64,000 nt of DNA, from assembly GCA_021732745.1 (NCBI GenBank), contig JAKFUK010000001.1, positions 1,500,931 through 1,564,930 on the forward strand, in the 5' to 3' direction. This document shows, piece by piece, positions 29,698 to 38,311 of the stretch; the first letter of the stretch is position 1; each line of letters starts with the position of its first letter. The notes beneath the pieces are model-generated. The model was not told the origin of the DNA, did no database searches, and saw only the letters and a list, made by a program, of their open reading frames with translations. This DNA comes from Nevskia sp. GTDB lineage: Bacteria > Pseudomonadota > Gammaproteobacteria > Nevskiales > Nevskiaceae. The translations under genes were made by a program, and so were the position numbers.

Positions 29698-30654
29698 CTA
29701 CAGGGAACGGTGTGAAAAATATGGAAAATCCAGCGCTGGAGGCCCCGGCAGCGGCGGCCCCTGCAACAGGCTTTCGATGCGCGCGCGCGCCACCAGCCAG
29801 GTCTGTCGCAGCTCGAAGACGCGGGCCAGTCGCCGCAGCGGCGGCGCAATCAGGCTGGCAATGGCGATCACGCTGATCACGGCACCGGGGCCGGTGGCGG
29901 CCGATGCGGGCGCTGCGACCTGCACCATCGCGGCGATGGTCAGCAGTCCGATGGCGACGGCGGCACCGCGCGTCACGCCCTGCCAGCGCGCGCGCGCGAT
30001 GGCCGCTGCCGCCAGCGCCTCGCCGCGACGACGCAGCCGTCGCTGCTCGCGCGGCAGATCGAAGCCGGGGCCGGCATCGCTCAGCCGCCGGGCGATGCCG
30101 CCCGAAAGCCGGGCACGCAGGCGGCGCAGTTCGCTGTCGGCCGCCCGCAGCGGCCGCTGTATCAGGACCATCAGCCCGGCCAGCAACAGCACGCCGCCCG
30201 CCGCCACCGCTGCCAGCCAAGGCGTCGCCACAGCGATCACCAGTAGCAGCGAGGCGAGAAAAAGACCGTCACCGATCAGCACCGCAAGCCCGCGGCTGGC
30301 CCATTGGCGCAGGCCGTTCAGATCGCTGACGAAGCGCAGCAGCAGCGCGCCCGGCGCTGCTGGACGGCGTCCCTCCTGCGTTGCCAAAGCGGCTGCGAAC
30401 AGCCGGTCGCGGACCTCGATCGCGTAATCCTGGCCGAGCCGCTCGGCGTCGATCAGCTCGCGCTGCTTGAGCAGCGCCAGCAAGGCGGCGGCGGTGGCGA
30501 CGACGACCAGCGGCGCCGTCGTCATCGAGCCGGCCAGGCGGCCCAGTGACAGGCTGGCCGCCGCCGCCGCCAGGCCTTGCAGCAGGCCGTTGGCAGCAAG
30601 CTTGAGCAGCCAGCGGCGGCGTGCGCCAGCCGCAATCGGCGGCAAGCCGCTCAC
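29698..30654 (-). CDS. ABC exporter-type transmembrane domain protein without an ATPase domain
   Basis: 318 residues with about six predicted helices (around 18-35, 48-62, 122-140, 146-165, 228-248 and 258-275), in the arrangement of type I ABC exporters. RFVSDLNGLRQWASRGLA matches the coupling region of that domain. The sequence ends about ten residues after the segment RARIESLLQGP, exactly where a nucleotide-binding domain would normally begin, and no Walker A, signature or H-loop follows. It overlaps the upstream P-loop gene by four bases. Either it partners an ATPase encoded elsewhere or it works without one. Confidence 0.75.
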   Translation of the reverse strand: MSGLPPIAAGARRRWLLKLAANGLLQGLAAAAASLSLGRLAGSMTTAPLVVVATAAALLALLKQRELIDAERLGQDYAIEVRDRLFAAALATQEGRRPAAPGALLLRFVSDLNGLRQWASRGLAVLIGDGLFLASLLLVIAVATPWLAAVAAGGVLLLAGLMVLIQRPLRAADSELRRLRARLSGGIARRLSDAGPGFDLPREQRRLRRRGEALAAAAIARARWQGVTRGAAVAIGLLTIAAMVQVAAPASAATGPGAVISVIAIASLIAPPLRRLARVFELRQTWLVARARIESLLQGPPLPGPPALDFPYFSHRSL

Positions 30655-31715
30655 GGAGTGGACCCGGCGCGGGGGCCGTCGAGCAGCGCAAGAAACGCGA
30701 GTCCGGCTTCCAGCTGCTCGGCACCGAGCACCGGCGTGCCGAGCAGCTCGCGGGCCTCGGCGGTGCTTTCCGGGCAGGCGGTCATCAGCCCACTGACGGC
30801 GATCAGCGGCAGCCCGGCCGCACGCAGCCAGCGTTCGCCGGCCGCCGCAGCCAGCGGATCGGCAGCGGCAAAGAGCACCGCCGTGGTGTGCTGGCGCAAC
30901 GTGGCCGAGCGCAGCAAGCCGGCCGTTTCGACCTGCCCGAGGCCGTCAGCGATCTCGACCACCACGGTGTCGGCACCGGCGCTGGCGCAGGCGGCGATCA
31001 GGGTGGTGAAGGCAGCTTCGAGCTCGGCCACGGGCGTGCCGTAGGTCGAGGGGTAGCCGGCGTCGGCGAAGTCGAGCACGGTGAGCGCGCCGATGTCGCG
31101 CATCTTCCAGAGGTCGTTGCCGGAACCGGTGCCAGTGACCTTGCAGGCAGCGGTCCTGCGGCCGCTGGCGAGCAGGCCGCGCACCAGCATCGCCACCGTA
31201 TGGGTCTTGCCGGCGTTCATCGAACTGCCGCAGACCACGAACACGGCTGGCGTCGCGGCAGGCATGGCCTGCGGCGGCAGCGCGAAGGCGGACAGGTTCA
31301 GCGGCTGCCCCAGGTCATCGCCGATCAGGCCCAGCGGCTGGATTCGGGTCGGCGATTTCATGGCCGCGTTGCGCTGGGTTTCGCGTGCTGCCAGCCCGCC
31401 ACCGGCCACCAGATCGCAGGGGCCCAAGTCCGCCGGCACCAGCGCTTCGTACTGATCCGGCGCGTAGCGATTGCCGTAGGCGACGATGATGCGGCTGCCC
31501 GGAAACAGATGCGCCTTGCGGCCGCTGACCAGCTCCAGCTGCCGGTGCTGGCCCAGTTCGACGATCTCCGCCAGCACCAGATGGCCGGCGACCGGCACCC
31601 GAGGGCCCGCCAGCAGGGTGCGGAACGCACTGCCCGGCACGCGGCGCGTCGAGAACGCCTGATGGGCGGCAGCGAACAAACCGGCTTGCCGCGCCGCGAT
31701 CGGATCGAGACCCAT
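30651..31715 (-). CDS. P-loop protein of unknown function (BioD/DUF1611-like)
   Basis: 354-residue protein. The N-terminal half has LAEIVELGQHRQLELVSGRKAHL and IIVAYGNRYAP. The C-terminal half is a P-loop domain with Walker A GSSMNAGKT (163-171), then CKVTGTGSGNDLWKMRDIGA and VVVEIADGLGQ, a layout like dethiobiotin-synthetase/CobB-type (SIMIBI) NTPases. I do not recognise a named family with confidence. Start ATG 31715 lies seven bases after the upstream paralogue's stop, and the gene ends inside the ABC membrane gene's start. The frame open to 31847 is not supported. Confidence 0.65.
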   Translation of the reverse strand: MGLDPIAARQAGLFAAAHQAFSTRRVPGSAFRTLLAGPRVPVAGHLVLAEIVELGQHRQLELVSGRKAHLFPGSRIIVAYGNRYAPDQYEALVPADLGPCDLVAGGGLAARETQRNAAMKSPTRIQPLGLIGDDLGQPLNLSAFALPPQAMPAATPAVFVVCGSSMNAGKTHTVAMLVRGLLASGRRTAACKVTGTGSGNDLWKMRDIGALTVLDFADAGYPSTYGTPVAELEAAFTTLIAACASAGADTVVVEIADGLGQVETAGLLRSATLRQHTTAVLFAAADPLAAAAGERWLRAAGLPLIAVSGLMTACPESTAEARELLGTPVLGAEQLEAGLAFLALLDGPRAGSTP

Positions 31716-31722
31716 GACCGGC

Positions 31723-32793
31723 TCAGGCGGCGATCGACAACAGCCGCTCGCCGCCGACCGCCGCCCGCGCCATCGCGAAGGGGGCGAGCAGGGCCGACAG
31801 CCGGTTCGGCAAGGCCAGCGCCTGCGGGTCGAGCACCGGGCAGTCAAGGCCGTTGCGGGCTTCGGCCATCGCCAACGGCGAACGGCAGATCGCGCCGCTC
31901 ACCGCCAGCAGCGGCAGCCCGGCTTCGGCGATCCGCCGCGCGCCTTCGATCGCCGACAGCGCATCGGCCGCCGCCAGCACCACGCCGTGAACCTGTCCGG
32001 CGAACGCCGGGGTGGCGATCAGGGCGCGGATATCGCGGCGCGCCAGTCCGCCGGCCACGCGCAGCAGCACCGCCTGATTGCCGTTGAGCGCGCCGAGCAG
32101 AGTGCCGGTCACCGCCATCAGGTCGCCGGCATCAAGACCGGCGCTGCACAGCCGGCCAGCGTCGACGACATCGACCGCCGCGCTGGCACCGGCATCGAGA
32201 AAGCGCCAGCGCTCGGCGGCATCGGCGGCACCGGTCGGCTTGGCGACGCCAACCCGGAACCCGGCGCGCGACAAGCCCCGCGTCAGCGCCGCTGTCACCT
32301 TGGTGGCGTGGCTGCCGCGCGCGCAGGACACCACGGCGATGCGCAGGGCTTCGGCGGGTGCGGCGGTCGCGGGTGTCAGCCGGCCAAGATTCAGCACCGC
32401 GCCGTCTGCATCGACGGCCAGCCCGAGCAGGCGCAGGCGGGTCGGCGGCAATCCGTTGGCACCGCCAGTGACCACGCCGGCCGCGCCGGCACTGGATACC
32501 AGCGCACAGTCACCGAGCGTGGCGGGACATTCGCAGCTGAATTCCAGCGGCGCGAACAGGCGGCCGACCACCACCAGCAAGCGATCGCCCGCTTCCAGTT
32601 CGGCACGGCGGCCGCTGGCGAGATCGATGTGGCTGTGGCGGCCGATTTCCAGCACTTCCGCAACGGCGATATCGCCATCGGACGGGCACACGCCGATCGC
32701 CATGGCATGGACCGCGCCGGGCAGCAGATGCCGGCAGATGTCGGGGACCGCGAGCTTGCGGATCGCAGCGATGACGACCAGTGAACGTGACAT
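31723..32793 (-). CDS. paralogue of the adjacent P-loop protein, with a degenerate Walker A
   Basis: 356 residues. The N-terminal half aligns with the downstream gene (AEVLEIGRH...LASGRRA.L..GDR..VV.GRLFAP against AEIVELGQH...LVSGRKAHLFPGSRIIVAYGNRYAP), so the two are tandem paralogues. The expected P-loop position reads SCARGSHATKV, which lacks GK[ST]; nucleotide binding may be lost or altered. It is the first gene of the four-gene minus-strand operon that ends with the porin. A heterodimer with one active and one degenerate subunit is possible but is inference. Confidence 0.6.
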   Translation of the reverse strand: MSRSLVVIAAIRKLAVPDICRHLLPGAVHAMAIGVCPSDGDIAVAEVLEIGRHSHIDLASGRRAELEAGDRLLVVVGRLFAPLEFSCECPATLGDCALVSSAGAAGVVTGGANGLPPTRLRLLGLAVDADGAVLNLGRLTPATAAPAEALRIAVVSCARGSHATKVTAALTRGLSRAGFRVGVAKPTGAADAAERWRFLDAGASAAVDVVDAGRLCSAGLDAGDLMAVTGTLLGALNGNQAVLLRVAGGLARRDIRALIATPAFAGQVHGVVLAAADALSAIEGARRIAEAGLPLLAVSGAICRSPLAMAEARNGLDCPVLDPQALALPNRLSALLAPFAMARAAVGGERLLSIAA

Positions 32794-32905
32794 GGGACCA
32801 CTCCGATATCGAGAAATGTCGACGGCCGATCAGCGGCCTGTGTCTCGATAACGGTGCTGCGGGTCCGGCATTCCGTCGACGACGAAAAATTCCCGGTGAA
32901 GCGGC

Positions 32906-33622
32906 TTACCAGCGCGAATCGTTCTCGCAGGGCTTGCCGTCGTGGTTGCCGTCCATCTTCGTGTCCGGACAGTTGGCGACAAAGAACTCCGCTTCGGCGC
33001 GCGAATTCATCTCCGAGCAGTACTGGCGGCCGTCGCAGGCAAAGCGGGCGTTGCCGCGCGGAACCGGGACTGGCGGCGGCGCTTCAATGACGGTGCGGCC
33101 GCTGTCCCGGGCGGGAAGCGGGCGGGCATCGCGTGGCTGCTCGCACATCGGCTCCACCGTGTACTCGCGCGCTGCGTCAACCGCGCCCAGCTTGGCGATG
33201 TCGGCGGCACCCAAGGTCAGCGGTGCCGTGTAGTTGCTGCGATCGGACAGGCTGAGCCGGGTGTCGAACCGCACGCGGCCGACGCACAGCGGCAGTTCGA
33301 TGGTCGGCCGATGTTCGACGCTGCCGTCACGCTGGCGAACCCGCACATCCTTGAGCACCGGCCGCTCCACGGTCAGGCGGCTGCCGGGCAGCACGCCGCC
33401 GTTGTCGATGGTGAAGCGCACCCACATGCCGCCGTCCTTGTTGAAATACTTGACGTCGACAGCGCGCAGGGTCGATGTGGCGGCGGCGGGATCGAGACGG
33501 CTGTCGATCTCGATGCCGACTGTGGCCAGCACCTGCACCCGTTCATGGCGGCCGTAGGTGTCGGCACTTGCCGCCATCGCCGCCAGCGTTCCCAGCGCAA
33601 GCCCCGCCACGATTCTGATCAT
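32906..33622 (-). CDS. exported retropepsin-like (Zn-protease/RimK-associated fold) protein with a C-terminal excalibur-like domain
   Basis: 238 residues with a signal peptide (MIRIVAGLALGTLAAMAASA). Residues about 28-150 match the pepsin-retropepsin-like COG4067 family: VGIEIDSRLD, TSTLRAVDVKYF, WVRFTI, VERPVLKDVRVRQRDGSVEHRP, and LTLGAADIAKLG near the end. The usual catalytic DTGA is DPAA here (Asp44), so protease activity is doubtful. The C-terminal 45 residues carry paired Cys and MDGNHDGKPCE, typical of the excalibur calcium-binding domain. The start overlaps the purD stop by four bases, although no functional link is known. Confidence 0.75.
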   Translation of the reverse strand: MIRIVAGLALGTLAAMAASADTYGRHERVQVLATVGIEIDSRLDPAAATSTLRAVDVKYFNKDGGMWVRFTIDNGGVLPGSRLTVERPVLKDVRVRQRDGSVEHRPTIELPLCVGRVRFDTRLSLSDRSNYTAPLTLGAADIAKLGAVDAAREYTVEPMCEQPRDARPLPARDSGRTVIEAPPPVPVPRGNARFACDGRQYCSEMNSRAEAEFFVANCPDTKMDGNHDGKPCENDSRW

Positions 33623-34917
33623 TCGCCTTGCCTTTCTCTTGCGATGGCGCGGTAGCCGATGTCGCGCCGGTAGTGGACGCCGGTCCAGCCGATGTTCGCT
33701 GCCGCCCGATACGCCGCCCCTTGCGCGTCGGCCGTGGTCGCGCCCAGCCCGGTCACGCACAGCACGCGGCCGCCGCTGGTGATGACCTCGCCCTGCGTAT
33801 TCAGCGCGGTGCCGGCGTGGAACACCTTGGCGTCGGCAGCATCGGCCTGATCGAGCCCGGAAATCACGTCGGCCTTGCGGATCTCGCCGGGATAGCCGCC
33901 CGCCGCGAGCACTACGCCGAGCGCGACCTGCGGATTCCAAACCGGTGCCGCCGCGTTCGGATCGCCATCGACGGCGGCTTCCAGCAGCGCCAGCAGATCG
34001 GAATCGAGCCGCATCAGGATCGGCTGGGTTTCCGGGTCACCGAGACGGGCATTGAACTCGACCACACTGGGCATGCCGGCGGCGTCGATCATCAAGCCGG
34101 CGTAGAGAAAGCCGGTGAACGGCGTGCCGTCGGCGGCCATGCCGGCCAGGGTCGGCTCGATGACCAGCGCGCGCACCCGGGCGTCGACTTCCGCGGTCAC
34201 CACCGGTGCCGGCGAATAAGCGCCCATGCCGCCGGTGTTCGGGCCTTGATCGGCATCGAACACCCGCTTGTGATCCTGTGCGGAAGCCAGCGACACGTAA
34301 TTCGTGCCAGCGGCGACGACGATGTAGCTGGCTTCCTCGCCATGCAGGAAGTCTTCGATGACGACGCTGGCACCGGCACCACCGAAGGCCCCGCCGAGCA
34401 TGTCGCGGATCGCGGCTTCAGCCTGCTCGACCGTTTCGGCGACCACCACACCCTTGCCGGCGGCCAGGCCATCGGCCTTGACCACGATCGGCGCGCCGCG
34501 CGCAGCCAGGTATTCGAGCGCCGGTTCGACTTCGGTGAACACGGCGTAGCCGGCCGTCGGTATCCGGTGCCGGGCGAGGAAAGCCTTGGCGAAGGCCTTG
34601 CTCGATTCCAGCTGCGCGGCTGCCCGGGTCGGCCCGAAGATGCGCCGTCCCGCCGCGCGGAAGGCATCGACGACGCCGCGCGACAGCGGCAGTTCCGGGC
34701 CCACCACGGTGAAGTCGACCGCTTCATCGGCCGCCAGTTGCAGCAGGCCGGCGATGTCCTCCACCGCGATCGCGACATTGCGGCAGCCGGGCTCGCGCGC
34801 AGTGCCGGCATTGCCCGGGGCGACCAGCACTTCGGCAACGCGCGCCGAGCCCGCGAGCTTCCAGGCAATCGCGTGTTCGCGGCCACCGCCGCCGATGACG
34901 AGGATTTTCTGTTTCAT
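33619..34917 (-). CDS. purD: phosphoribosylamine--glycine ligase PurD
   Basis: ATP-grasp enzyme making GAR, the second step of de novo purine synthesis. The 432 residues begin KILVIGGGGREHAIAWKL and contain FGPTRAAAQLESSKAFAKAF, IVVKADGLAAGKGVVV, GGMGAYSPAP and VVEFNARLGDPETQ, all diagnostic. purH, often upstream, is not in the window. A four-base overlap links it to the exported protein downstream. Confidence 0.97.
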   Translation of the reverse strand: MKQKILVIGGGGREHAIAWKLAGSARVAEVLVAPGNAGTAREPGCRNVAIAVEDIAGLLQLAADEAVDFTVVGPELPLSRGVVDAFRAAGRRIFGPTRAAAQLESSKAFAKAFLARHRIPTAGYAVFTEVEPALEYLAARGAPIVVKADGLAAGKGVVVAETVEQAEAAIRDMLGGAFGGAGASVVIEDFLHGEEASYIVVAAGTNYVSLASAQDHKRVFDADQGPNTGGMGAYSPAPVVTAEVDARVRALVIEPTLAGMAADGTPFTGFLYAGLMIDAAGMPSVVEFNARLGDPETQPILMRLDSDLLALLEAAVDGDPNAAAPVWNPQVALGVVLAAGGYPGEIRKADVISGLDQADAADAKVFHAGTALNTQGEVITSGGRVLCVTGLGATTADAQGAAYRAAANIGWTGVHYRRDIGYRAIARERQGE

Positions 34918-34966
34918 GGAATCTCAAGTTCTAGCGGAAACAAGGCGGCGCGGGACGCCGGACAAG

Positions 34967-34994
34967 AAAAAGGCAGGCACGCGGCCTGCCTTTT
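34967..34994 (-). terminator. Rho-independent terminator of ppa
   Basis: Read on the minus strand, AAAAGGCAGGC pairs with GCCTGCCTTTTT, followed by CTTG, about 20 bases after the ppa stop. The A/T-flanked stem is roughly symmetrical, but no plus-strand gene precedes it. Confidence 0.82.
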
Positions 34995-35016
34995 CCGATC
35001 AGCGGTGCAGAAGGCT

Positions 35017-35547
35017 TCAGCCCTCGTAAGCCTTGATGCCGTTGACGATCTCAGCACGCGCGGCAGCAGCATCGCGCCAGCCGGAAATCTTCACCCACTT
35101 GCCCTTCTCCAGCGCCTTGTAGGACGAGTAGAAGTGATGGATTTCGTTCTTGACCCGCTCCGGCACGTCGGCCAGATCGCGCAGATGGTCGTAGGCACCG
35201 TTCGACACCTTGTCGACCGGCACGGCGAGCAGCTTGGCATCGGTGCCCTTTTCGTCTTCGGTGTCGAGCACGCAGAGCGCGCGGCACTTGATCACCGAAC
35301 CGGCGACTACCGGATGCGGGGTGATGACCAGCACGTCGACCGGGTCGCCATCGCCGGCCAGGGTCTTCGGCACGTAGCCGTAGTTCGCCGGGTAGCTCAT
35401 CGCCACATTCATGAAGCGATCGACCATCAAAAGGCCGCTGTCCTTGTCGACTTCGTACTTGACCGGCGGGCCGTAGGCCGGGATTTCAATGACGACGTAG
35501 AACTCGTTCGGGGCCTTTTCGCCCGGGCCCAGTGCTTCAAAACCCAT
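35017..35547 (-). CDS. ppa: inorganic pyrophosphatase
   Basis: Soluble family I pyrophosphatase (176 residues, the E. coli length) that drives biosynthesis by hydrolysing PPi. Metal-binding and substrate motifs: EIPAYGPPVKYEVDK, YPANYGYVPKTLAGDGDPVDVLV and the later KWVKISGW. The ATG at 35547 (MGFEALGPGEKAPNEF) has AGGT upstream; the 60-residue extension to 35730 is not conserved. The 299 bp between ppa and adk hold divergent promoters that I could not resolve. Confidence 0.97.
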   Translation of the reverse strand: MGFEALGPGEKAPNEFYVVIEIPAYGPPVKYEVDKDSGLLMVDRFMNVAMSYPANYGYVPKTLAGDGDPVDVLVITPHPVVAGSVIKCRALCVLDTEDEKGTDAKLLAVPVDKVSNGAYDHLRDLADVPERVKNEIHHFYSSYKALEKGKWVKISGWRDAAAARAEIVNGIKAYEG

Positions 35548-35846
35548 GTGTCGGTACCTGTTGTGGTGCGGGGAGAGTGCTGCGATTCGGGATCGGCTTG
35601 CGGACCGTGACGGTCCGATCCGGCAGGCCGGATCGCCATGTTGCATTGCGACAGTATAACCGCGCGATGGCCCGCCCCGGCTCGGGCCGCGTTGACGCCG
35701 CGCGCGTTCAGCTAGTACCGTTTGCCGCATCGCGCTTCAAAAAGACTGCGGTCGACGTTGATCCAACGCCTGACCGTCATTGTCGTCGCCACCGCTTTTT
35801 CCAAACGAAGCCGGCTCAAACCGGCCACACAGGGGCTGTCTGCATC

Positions 35847-36407
35847 ATGAGAATCATCCTGCTGGGCGCACCTGGCTCCGGCAAAGGCACGCAAGGCGAG
35901 AAGCTGGCGGCGCATTACGGCATTCCGAAGATTTCAACCGGCGACGCGCTGCGCGCTGCGGTCAAGGCCGGCACCGAACTGGGCCGGAAGGCCAAGGCGG
36001 TGATGGACGCCGGTCAGCTGGTGGCCAACGAAATCGTCATCGGCATCGTCGAAGAACGACTGGCACAGGACGACGCCAAGAAGGGCTTCATCCTCGACGG
36101 CTTTCCGCGCAACACCGCGCAGGCAGAAGTTCTTGACGCGATGCTGACCCGCCTCGGCCAGCCCGGCATTTCGCGCGCCGTGCATCTGGCGGTCGCCGAC
36201 GAGGAAATCATCGCCCGCCTGCTCGACCGCGCCCAGAAGGAAGGCCGTGACGACGACAAGGAAGACGTGATCCGCCACCGCATCAAGGTCTACAACGCCG
36301 AAACCCACCCGCTGCTCGACTACTACGGCCGTCAGGGCAAGGTCGCGACGGTCGATGGCATCGGCACGATGGAAGAGATCTTCGCGCGGATCATCGCCGT
36401 CGCCTGA
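35847..36407 (+). CDS. adk: adenylate kinase, short (lidless) form
   Basis: Interconverts ATP, ADP and AMP. The 186 residues have P-loop GAPGSGKGTQ (7-16), STGDALR, GFILDGFPRN and a short turn (GRDDDKEDVIRHR) in place of the long LID domain, as in Xanthomonadales-type enzymes. ATG 35847 has AGGGG upstream. The stop lies five bases before the second copy of the palindromic element. Confidence 0.97.
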   Translation: MRIILLGAPGSGKGTQGEKLAAHYGIPKISTGDALRAAVKAGTELGRKAKAVMDAGQLVANEIVIGIVEERLAQDDAKKGFILDGFPRNTAQAEVLDAMLTRLGQPGISRAVHLAVADEEIIARLLDRAQKEGRDDDKEDVIRHRIKVYNAETHPLLDYYGRQGKVATVDGIGTMEEIFARIIAVA

Positions 36408-36411
36408 ATCC

Positions 36412-36477
36412 CGTAGGTCCGGATTCATCCGGACGGCATCGCCGCCCGGAAAAGCGTCCAGATGAATCCGGACCTAC
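36412..36477. repeat. inverted repeat, copy 2 of the GTAGGTCCGGATTCATCCGG element
   Basis: Arms 36412-36434 and 36456-36477 match with one mismatch, and the loop differs from copy 1 at 10922-10990. As in copy 1, the element sits between convergent genes (adk and rnd), and its right arm supplies the TAG stop of the minus-strand gene (36474-36476). Confidence 0.9.
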
Positions 36478-37577
36478 AGGATGGAGAGCAGCGCTTCGCC
36501 AGCCACCTCCCGACGCCAGCCACCCAGCACGGCAGCGTCGGCGCTGGCACCGACCCGAACCAGCAGCTCCAGATCGGCACGCGGCGCAATCAGCGACGCC
36601 GGCACGCCGAGCGCGTCGGCAATTCCACGCAACCCGTCCTGCAAGCGCTTCAGCAGCGCTTTCTGGGCGTCGTCCAGCGGCTCGTCCAGCGTCAGTGCCG
36701 GTGCGATGCTGGTTCGGGCTTCGGTGACCAGCGCCGTCAGCGCCGCACCGTGGCGTTCCAGCGTTTTCGGCGGCAGCACTTTCAAGGCGGCCAGCTCGTC
36801 CAGATCGCGCGGGGCGCGTTCGGCGATCCGGTACAGGGCGTCGTCGTCGATGATCCATTTGCGCGGACGGTCGCGTTCCTGGGCAATGCGCTCGCGCCAG
36901 CCTGCGAGCGCGATGGCGATCGGCTGCGAGGTCGGCGCCAGCCGCGCCAGGCCCTTGAGCCGCTTCCAGGCATCGTCCGGCGGATTGCGATAACGCGAGG
37001 GCTCGGCCAGCCGCGCGCAGTCTTCCTCCAACCAGTGCAGACGGCCCTTGGCCGCCAATTCCTCGCGCAGGCGCGGGTGGATGTCGGACAGATGGCGGAC
37101 ATCGGCCGCCGCGTAGGCCAGTTCCGGGCCGGTGAGCGGGCGGCGCGACCAGTCGGTGCGGGTCAGGCTCTTGTCGAGCTTGATGCCGGTCATTTTCTCG
37201 ACGAGTGCTGCGTAACCGAGCTGATCGCCCAGCCCGAGCATCGCGGCGGCGATCTGGGTATCGAAGAACGGCGTGGCGGCGGTGCCGCCGAGGCGCACGA
37301 AGATTTCCAGATCCTGCGACGGCGCATGGAACACCTTGGTAATCGCGGGATCGGCGAACAGCGCCCACAGCGGCGTCAGCGCTTCGGGGGCGAAAGCCAG
37401 GGTGTCGATGCAGACATCGGACTCGCCATCGCCGACCTGCACCAGGCAGAGGATCGGGTGATAGGTGTCCTCGCGGAGGAATTCGGTGTCCAGCGCCAGC
37501 CAGGGGCGCTGCTTCCAGCCGTCGATGCGAGCCGCGAGCGCGTCGGGCGTGGTGATCAGTTCGTAGCCGGGATTCAC
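36474..37577 (-). CDS. rnd: ribonuclease D
   Basis: 3'-5' exoribonuclease acting in tRNA 3' maturation. The DEDD exonuclease domain is clear: LALDTEFLRE (Exo I), VFHAPSQDLEIF (Exo II), and YAAADVRHL (Exo III, DEDDy type). It is followed by an HRDC domain (about 205-285, RKWIIDDDALYRIAE) and a second helical region. There is no ATG at the proper place; the GTG at 37577 (VNPGYELITTPDALA) gives 367 residues, near the E. coli 375. The longer ATG form overlaps the divergent gene at 37678. Confidence 0.93.
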   Translation of the reverse strand: MNPGYELITTPDALAARIDGWKQRPWLALDTEFLREDTYHPILCLVQVGDGESDVCIDTLAFAPEALTPLWALFADPAITKVFHAPSQDLEIFVRLGGTAATPFFDTQIAAAMLGLGDQLGYAALVEKMTGIKLDKSLTRTDWSRRPLTGPELAYAAADVRHLSDIHPRLREELAAKGRLHWLEEDCARLAEPSRYRNPPDDAWKRLKGLARLAPTSQPIAIALAGWRERIAQERDRPRKWIIDDDALYRIAERAPRDLDELAALKVLPPKTLERHGAALTALVTEARTSIAPALTLDEPLDDAQKALLKRLQDGLRGIADALGVPASLIAPRADLELLVRVGASADAAVLGGWRREVAGEALLSIL

Positions 37578-37677
37578 GGGGCGGGGTCTTGAAGGCGTGG
37601 CGGTCAGTGTCCCACATGGCCGACTGCCAGCCGCGCGGACACTAGAATGGCGGCCTTCCCTTCCCGCCCCGTCCACG

Positions 37678-38301
37678 ATGTTCAATCAGGCGTTCCACGC
37701 CACGCTCCAGATCCTGCTGTTCCGCAAGGGGCCTGAGGATTTCCCGTATTCGGCCGACGGTCGCTTGAACATGGCCTGCACGGCGCTGGGCATCGTTGCC
37801 ACGGCGCTGATGCTGGGCATGCTTGATCCGCCGCTTGTGGCGCTGGCCAATGCGCTGGTCGCGACCGCGACCGTAGGCTTCTACGCCCGATTCCTGCTGC
37901 GCTTGCGGCGACTGGAAGCGCGCTACCAGCAAACCCGCAACGCACTGCTTGCCGTGGGCTCGACGCTGATGCTCTTGATGCTGATTCCAGCCGCGAACGT
38001 GGTGCCGGCCTTGCCCGTGATGGAGAAAATTTCCCAAGCCCTGGCAACCAGCAATGGAGTTGTTGATGCCAACGGAGCCTTGCCCGGCCTGACGCCCGAA
38101 CAGATCGCGCAGGTGCCAAGGTTTCATATTCTCGCGATCTACCTGCTTGGGCTGTGGTTCGCCGCCAGTGCTGCCCACATTCTGCGCGGTGCGACCGGCG
38201 TTCCCCGGATTGCCGCCGCCTTGATGGCCATCCTCCTGATCAGCAACGTGCAGGTTGCGATGCTGATCGTCGGCAGTTTGCTGCTTCTGATCATAGGCTG
38301 A
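37678..38301 (+). CDS. conserved membrane protein of unknown function
   Basis: 207 residues with four or five hydrophobic helices (about 33-50, 53-72, 88-105, 150-168 and 180-205) and a short polar loop around 110-145. The N-terminus FHATLQILLFRKGPEDFPYS resembles small membrane proteins seen next to mpl/ubiquinone-type genes in related genomes, but no function is known to me. It starts at ATG 37678 and ends ten bases before mpl, suggesting co-transcription. Confidence 0.75.
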   Translation: MFNQAFHATLQILLFRKGPEDFPYSADGRLNMACTALGIVATALMLGMLDPPLVALANALVATATVGFYARFLLRLRRLEARYQQTRNALLAVGSTLMLLMLIPAANVVPALPVMEKISQALATSNGVVDANGALPGLTPEQIAQVPRFHILAIYLLGLWFAASAAHILRGATGVPRIAAALMAILLISNVQVAMLIVGSLLLLIIG

Positions 38302-38311
38302 GCGCCGCCCC

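Noticed and set aside
29698..29760. Possible remnant of an ABC ATPase domain after the membrane domain
   Set aside because: Only 27 bases separate this gene from the porin start, and neither strand nor other frames show Walker A, LSGGQ or H-loop motifs.
24662..32793. Possible prophage, integrative element or defence island
   Set aside because: No integrase, transposase, tRNA target, direct-repeat boundaries, phage structural genes or known defence domains. GC-rich codon use matches the flanks.
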